Notes under the pieces: generated by a model
Seen by the model: only the letters and a program-made list of their open reading frames with translations
Told to the model about the DNA's origin: nothing
The model's database searches: none
Assembly (NCBI RefSeq): GCF_014522325.1
Contig: NZ_CP041983.1
Location: 372,001-436,000 of the forward strand
DNA length: 64,000 nt
Source: Lactobacillus sp. PV012
GTDB taxonomy: Bacteria > Bacillota > Bacilli > Lactobacillales > Lactobacillaceae
Direction of reading: 5' to 3'
Part shown: piece after piece, positions 58,442 to 64,000 of the stretch
How the letters are laid out: every line of letters starts with the position of its first letter
How positions within the stretch are numbered: the first letter of the stretch is position 1
Position numbers and translations under genes: made by a program

Positions 58442-58465
58442 GCACACAGAAGAATTTTTGTTTAG
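58442..58465 (+). other. 3' arm of pre-16S processing stem
   Basis: GCACAC and GAATTTTTGTTTAG pair with the leader arms at 56676-56699. Confidence 0.75.
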
Positions 58466-58506
58466 TTTTGAGGGCAGTAAAGAAGTTCTCAAGAGTTAGT
58501 ACATTG

Positions 58507-58522
58507 AAAACTGAATATAATC
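58507..58522 (+). other. 5' arm of pre-23S processing stem
   Basis: AAAACTGAATATAATC is exactly complementary to 61531-61546 beyond the 23S 3' end; pairing can extend inward through an A-rich/T-rich stretch. Confidence 0.85.
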
Positions 58523-58602
58523 AAAGCAAAAAACCGAGACAATCGAAAGAGAAACAGATTGAAGAGCGACCGAGAAGAAGAGAGAAACTCAAACTTGAAA
58601 TA

Positions 58603-61509
<2,907 letters not shown>

Positions 61510-61530
61510 AGCTCTAGGTTTTAGGCTTTA

Positions 61531-61546
61531 GATTATATTCAGTTTT
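61531..61546 (+). other. 3' arm of pre-23S processing stem
   Basis: Exact 16-base complement of 58507-58522, placed between 23S and 5S. Confidence 0.85.
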
Positions 61547-61567
61547 GAGTGTAAAAGCTCAAAGAAA

Positions 61568-61685
61568 GTATAGTAACGATAGCAAGAAGGAAACACCTGT
61601 TCCCATGCCGAACACAGAAGTTAAGCTTCTTAACGCCGAAAGTAGTTGGTGGGAAACTGCCTGCAAGGATAGGTAGTTGCTATGC
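61568..61685 (+). rRNA. rrf: 5S ribosomal RNA
   Basis: About 118 bases. The terminal helix pairs GTATAGTAAC with GTTGCTATGC, and the conserved loop CCCATGCCGAACACAGAAG is present. tRNA-Val begins two bases later. Confidence 0.95.
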
Positions 61686-61687
61686 AT

Positions 61688-61760
61688 GGAGGATTAGCTC
61701 AGCTGGGAGAGCATCTGCCTTACAAGCAGGAGGTCACAGGTTCGAGCCCTGTATCCTCCA
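61688..61760 (+). tRNA. tRNA-Val (anticodon TAC)
   Basis: Cloverleaf with GGAGGAT/ATCCTCC acceptor and loop CTTACAA. CCA is not encoded. Confidence 0.97.
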
Positions 61761-61763
61761 TCT

Positions 61764-61836
61764 GAGTCGTTAGCTCAGTTGGTAGAGCATCTGACTTTTA
61801 ATCAGAGGGTCGGCAGTTCGAGACTGCCACGACTCA
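61764..61836 (+). tRNA. tRNA-Lys (anticodon TTT)
   Basis: Acceptor GAGTCGT/ACGACTC; anticodon loop CTTTTAA. CCA is not encoded. Confidence 0.97.
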
Positions 61837-61854
61837 TTGACCCTATATATTTTT

Positions 61855-61936
61855 GCGGGTGTGGCGGAATTGGCAGACGCGCTAGATTTAGGTTCTAGTG
61901 TTTTCGGACGTATGGGTTCAAGTCCCATCACCCGTA
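61855..61936 (+). tRNA. tRNA-Leu (anticodon TAG)
   Basis: Long variable arm; acceptor GCGGGTG/CACCCGT with a terminal G-T; loop ATTTAGG gives TAG. Confidence 0.95.
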
Positions 61937-61957
61937 TCCGCCTTAAGTGAGCAGCTT

Positions 61958-62030
61958 GCCGATTTAGCTCAGTTGGTAGAGCATCTGTCTTGTAAACAGG
62001 GGGTCGAAGGTTCGAATCCTTTAATCGGCA
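61958..62030 (+). tRNA. tRNA-Thr (anticodon TGT)
   Basis: Acceptor GCCGATT/AATCGGC; loop CTTGTAA. Confidence 0.97.
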
Positions 62031-62047
62031 TTACAATTAAATATTAT

Positions 62048-62119
62048 GCGGAAGTAGTTCAGTGGTAGAACATCACCTTGCCATGGTGGGGGTCGCGGGT
62101 TCGAATCCCGTCTTCCGCT
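62048..62119 (+). tRNA. tRNA-Gly (anticodon GCC)
   Basis: Acceptor GCGGAAG/CTTCCGC; loop around TTGCCAT. Confidence 0.97.
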
Positions 62120-62131
62120 TATCATTATCAT

Positions 62132-62217
62132 GCCGGGGTGGCGGAACTGGCAGACGCACGGGACTTAAAATCCCGCGGTTGGTGACAACCGTACCGGTTC
62201 GATTCCGGTCCTCGGCA
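62132..62217 (+). tRNA. tRNA-Leu (anticodon TAA)
   Basis: Long variable arm; acceptor GCCGGGG with one G-T; loop CTTAAAA. Confidence 0.95.
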
Positions 62218-62226
62218 TATAATGAT

Positions 62227-62300
62227 GCACCCTTAGCGCAACTGGATAGAGTGTCTGACTACGAATCAGAAGGTTGAAGGTTCAAATCCTTCAGGGTGCA
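62227..62300 (+). tRNA. tRNA-Arg (anticodon ACG)
   Basis: Acceptor GCACCCT/AGGGTGC; loop CTACGAA. A34 is expected to be edited to inosine by TadA. Confidence 0.97.
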
Positions 62301-62304
62301 TTTT

Positions 62305-62378
62305 CGGGAAGTGGCTCAGTTTGGTAGAGCACCTGGTTTGGGACCAGGGGGTCGCAGGTTCGAATCCTGTCTTCCCGA
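62305..62378 (+). tRNA. tRNA-Pro (anticodon TGG)
   Basis: Acceptor CGGGAAG/CTTCCCG; loop TTTGGGA. Confidence 0.97.
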
Positions 62379-62399
62379 TTTGTAACATGGTTACATATT

Positions 62400-62473
62400 G
62401 GCGGTGTAGCTCAGCTGGCTAGAGCGTCCGGTTCATACCCGGGAGGTCGAGGGTTCGATCCCCCCCGCCGCTA
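62400..62473 (+). tRNA. tRNA-Met, elongator (anticodon CAT)
   Basis: Acceptor GGCGGTG/CGCCGCT, loop TTCATAC. Positions 4-5 are GG, unlike Ile2. One A-C mismatch is seen in the T stem. Confidence 0.9.
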
Positions 62474-62485
62474 TAAGGTATACTT

Positions 62486-62559
62486 GGACCTTTAGCTCAG
62501 TTGGTTAGAGCAGACGGCTCATAACCGTCGGGTCGTAGGTTCGAGTCCTACAAGGTCCA
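62486..62559 (+). tRNA. CAT-anticodon tRNA, probably tRNA-Ile2 (lysidine type)
   Basis: Acceptor GGACCTT/AAGGTCC; loop CTCATAA. It has C4-G69 and C5-G68, determinants for lysidine synthetase TilS in E. coli tRNA-Ile2, and overall resembles that tRNA. Automatic tools may label it Met. Confidence 0.9.
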
Positions 62560-62592
62560 TATTCGGATCTTGATTTTTTATATTAGAATTAT

Positions 62593-62666
62593 CGCGGGAT
62601 GGAGCAGTCTGGCAGCTCGTCGGGCTCATAACCCGAAGGTCATAGGTTCAAATCCTATTCCCGCAA
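62593..62666 (+). tRNA. initiator tRNA-fMet (anticodon CAT)
   Basis: C1 opposite A72 is unpaired and the anticodon stem has the GGG/CCC pairs, both initiator hallmarks. Confidence 0.96.
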
Positions 62667-62669
62667 TTT

Positions 62670-62742
62670 GGTCCCTTAGTGTAGCGGTTATCACGCCTCC
62701 CTGTCACGGAGGAGATCACCGGTTCGATTCCGGTAGGGACCG
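62670..62742 (+). tRNA. tRNA-Asp (anticodon GTC)
   Basis: Acceptor GGTCCCT/AGGGACC with discriminator G; loop CTGTCAC. Confidence 0.97.
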
Positions 62743-62747
62743 TAAAT

Positions 62748-62820
62748 GGCTCGATAGCTCAGTTGGTAGAGCAAAGGATTGAAGCTCCTTGTGTCGGCGG
62801 TTCGATTCCGTCTCGCGCCA
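62748..62820 (+). tRNA. tRNA-Phe (anticodon GAA)
   Basis: Acceptor GGCTCGA/TCGCGCC with one T-C mismatch at 4-69; loop TTGAAGC. Confidence 0.95.
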
Positions 62821-62831
62821 TTAGAAAACAT

Positions 62832-62902
62832 GCGGGTATAGTTTAGTGGTAAAACGAAAGCCTTCCAAGCTTTAGTCGCGAGTCCGATTCTCGTTACCCG
62901 CT
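62832..62902 (+). tRNA. tRNA-Gly (anticodon TCC)
   Basis: Acceptor GCGGGTA/TACCCGC; loop CTTCCAA. Confidence 0.97.
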
Positions 62903-62906
62903 TTAT

Positions 62907-62981
<75 letters not shown>

Positions 62982-62983
62982 TT

Positions 62984-63073
62984 GGAGATTTACTCAAGTG
63001 GCTGAAGAGGCGCCCCTGCTAAGGGTGTAGGTCGGTTTATACCGGCGCGAGGGTTCGAATCTCTCAATCTCCG
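62984..63073 (+). tRNA. tRNA-Ser (anticodon GCT)
   Basis: Long variable arm; acceptor GGAGATT/AATCTCC with discriminator G; loop CTGCTAA. Confidence 0.96.
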
Positions 63074-63111
63074 TAACAAGAGGATATTAAATTAAAATAG
63101 TTAATGAAGAT

Positions 63112-63149
63112 AAGACGCAATTAGTTGAAAAGGCTAATTGCGTCTTTTT
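63112..63149 (+). terminator. rRNA-tRNA operon terminator
   Basis: AAGACGCAATTAG pairs perfectly with CTAATTGCGTCTT around a nine-base loop and is followed by Ts. It follows tRNA-Ser by about 40 bases. Confidence 0.92.
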
Positions 63150-64000
63150 ATAATCTTTCTTTTTAGTTATATTTTCTTCAGCTATTTGTATTTTAATAAA
63201 TGCCATAAAAGTGTATAACTTGTAGAAGAAGGAAACCATACCTAGATTGGATACCGAGGATACTTTAGAGCGCAAATTACTTATTAAACTGCTCTTTCTC
63301 CTAGATTTAAATGTAAACTATCTACTAAACTTATGTAAAGAAGTGCCAATAGGTTAAATTTAAGGGGATAAGCAAGCTTTATAAAGTGGAGAAATTACTG
63401 CCTAGGGTACCTGGTTGGGCCCCTCTCTGCTCTTTTATCAAGGAGTGAGAGACGCTACTTCCTATTTTCTAGTGAGTTTTCTTATCATGAGTAATGAGTT
63501 CCTCGCCAAAATTTATTCTAAAACCAGTTCTGAGGTTGGTAGTGACTTGAATATTAATGATTTATTGATGAATACCATAAGAAGCCCCTAATTCTAAAAT
63601 TTTCTGTAGGAATGGTATTAAAGAACCATTCAGTAGCTTTGAGTAGCAATCCAGAGAGTAAGGGAAAGATTTTTATTATAAAAGTCGGACTGCATGATGA
63701 AACTTCTATTTTAGCCAAATCTAGAATACACAGCACAAACTTGTTAGATTGCAAATTACCTCTAAAACACCTATCGTAAAAGTGGGAGAATGAAATTCTT
63801 CTCACTGTAAACTCTATTATTAGAGCTAAAAATTTTTAACCAAAAGACAAGAGATTTTAAAGATTCCTACTAAAAATAGATTTTTGTAAATTTTAAAATC
63901 TATCAGAGTTTGGCAATTAATCTTGGAAGGTCTGATAGTAAGGTGTAAGACGTATTTTTGCAAGGAAGACTAAGTATTATACCCTAGTGTATTTATCGCT
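63150..64000. other. non-coding stretch after the tRNA cluster
   Basis: No ORF I would call a gene. The longest is an 83-codon minus-strand frame (63554-63805) with no recognisable motif or good ribosome binding site. Plus-strand frames near 63600-63780 read like protein (VGMVLKNHSVAL, KGKIFIIKVGLHDETS) but are broken by stops, so this may be a decayed gene. I cannot name its origin. Confidence 0.55.

Noticed and set aside
63087..63275. 62-codon minus-strand ORF
   Set aside because: Overlaps the operon terminator and lacks a ribosome binding site or recognisable sequence.

Overview
This 64 kb window is AT-rich, compactly coded chromosomal DNA from a low-GC Gram-positive bacterium. Protein sequences, gene order, the tRNA cluster and the oxc-frc oxalate genes fit a host-associated Lactobacillus of the gasseri/johnsonii group. 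That assignment is inferred from recognition; no database was searched. Most of the window is conserved core genome. I did not find a clearly new multi-gene system.

Layout: (1) 1-481, the C-terminal end of an LPXTG cell-wall protein with a Rib-type repeat. (2) 636-6981, a co-directional housekeeping run: tmk, holB, yabA, rsmI, an acyl-ACP thioesterase, a folate-type ECF S component, then tsaB-rimI-tsaD. (3) 7035-13349, an accessory-looking block: an AEC permease divergent from oxc-frc, a short segment bracketed by a 29-bp duplication of the frc 3' end, a frameshifted alpha/beta hydrolase and a GNAT acetyltransferase. (4) 13544-20975, purA-purB, an ABC-F ATPase on the minus strand, rex, and groES-groEL with a CIRCE operator. 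(5) 21125-39636, DNA repair and RNA genes: mutS-mutL-ruvA-ruvB, yajC, zwf-dinB, nrnA-helicase, T-box-controlled alaS, ireB-ruvX-DUF1292, a CvpA-family gene and mutS2. (6) 39721-49693, trxA, murI-rdgB, an MscS channel, ytxG/ytxH-like genes, the divergent pepQ/ccpA pair with a cre-like site, and a class A penicillin-binding protein. (7) 49786-56482, pepV, yunD-yutD-HAD, DedA, a ferredoxin/flavodoxin-NADP reductase and an S1-domain protein. (8) 56527-63149, a complete rRNA operon with tandem promoters, RNase III-type processing stems, 16S-23S-5S and 16 tRNA genes. (9) 63150-64000, a stretch in which I recognise no gene.

Functional links: oxc and frc together form the CoA-dependent oxalate decarboxylation cycle, and the adjacent AEC permease is a plausible carrier. 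Redox control (Rex, two operator-like palindromes at its own promoter), heat-shock control (CIRCE), purine control (a PurBox match before purA), alanine-tRNA sensing (T-box before alaS) and carbon catabolite control (CcpA with a cre-like site toward pepQ) are all visible in the DNA.

Points most worth a second look: MutL appears to have lost the residues of its endonuclease site; a strong minus-strand terminator lies inside the coding end of the convergent HAD gene; the frc-end duplication flanks an orphan membrane ORF; the hydrolase is broken at a G7 tract; and one CAT-anticodon tRNA is probably the lysidine-type Ile2 rather than Met.
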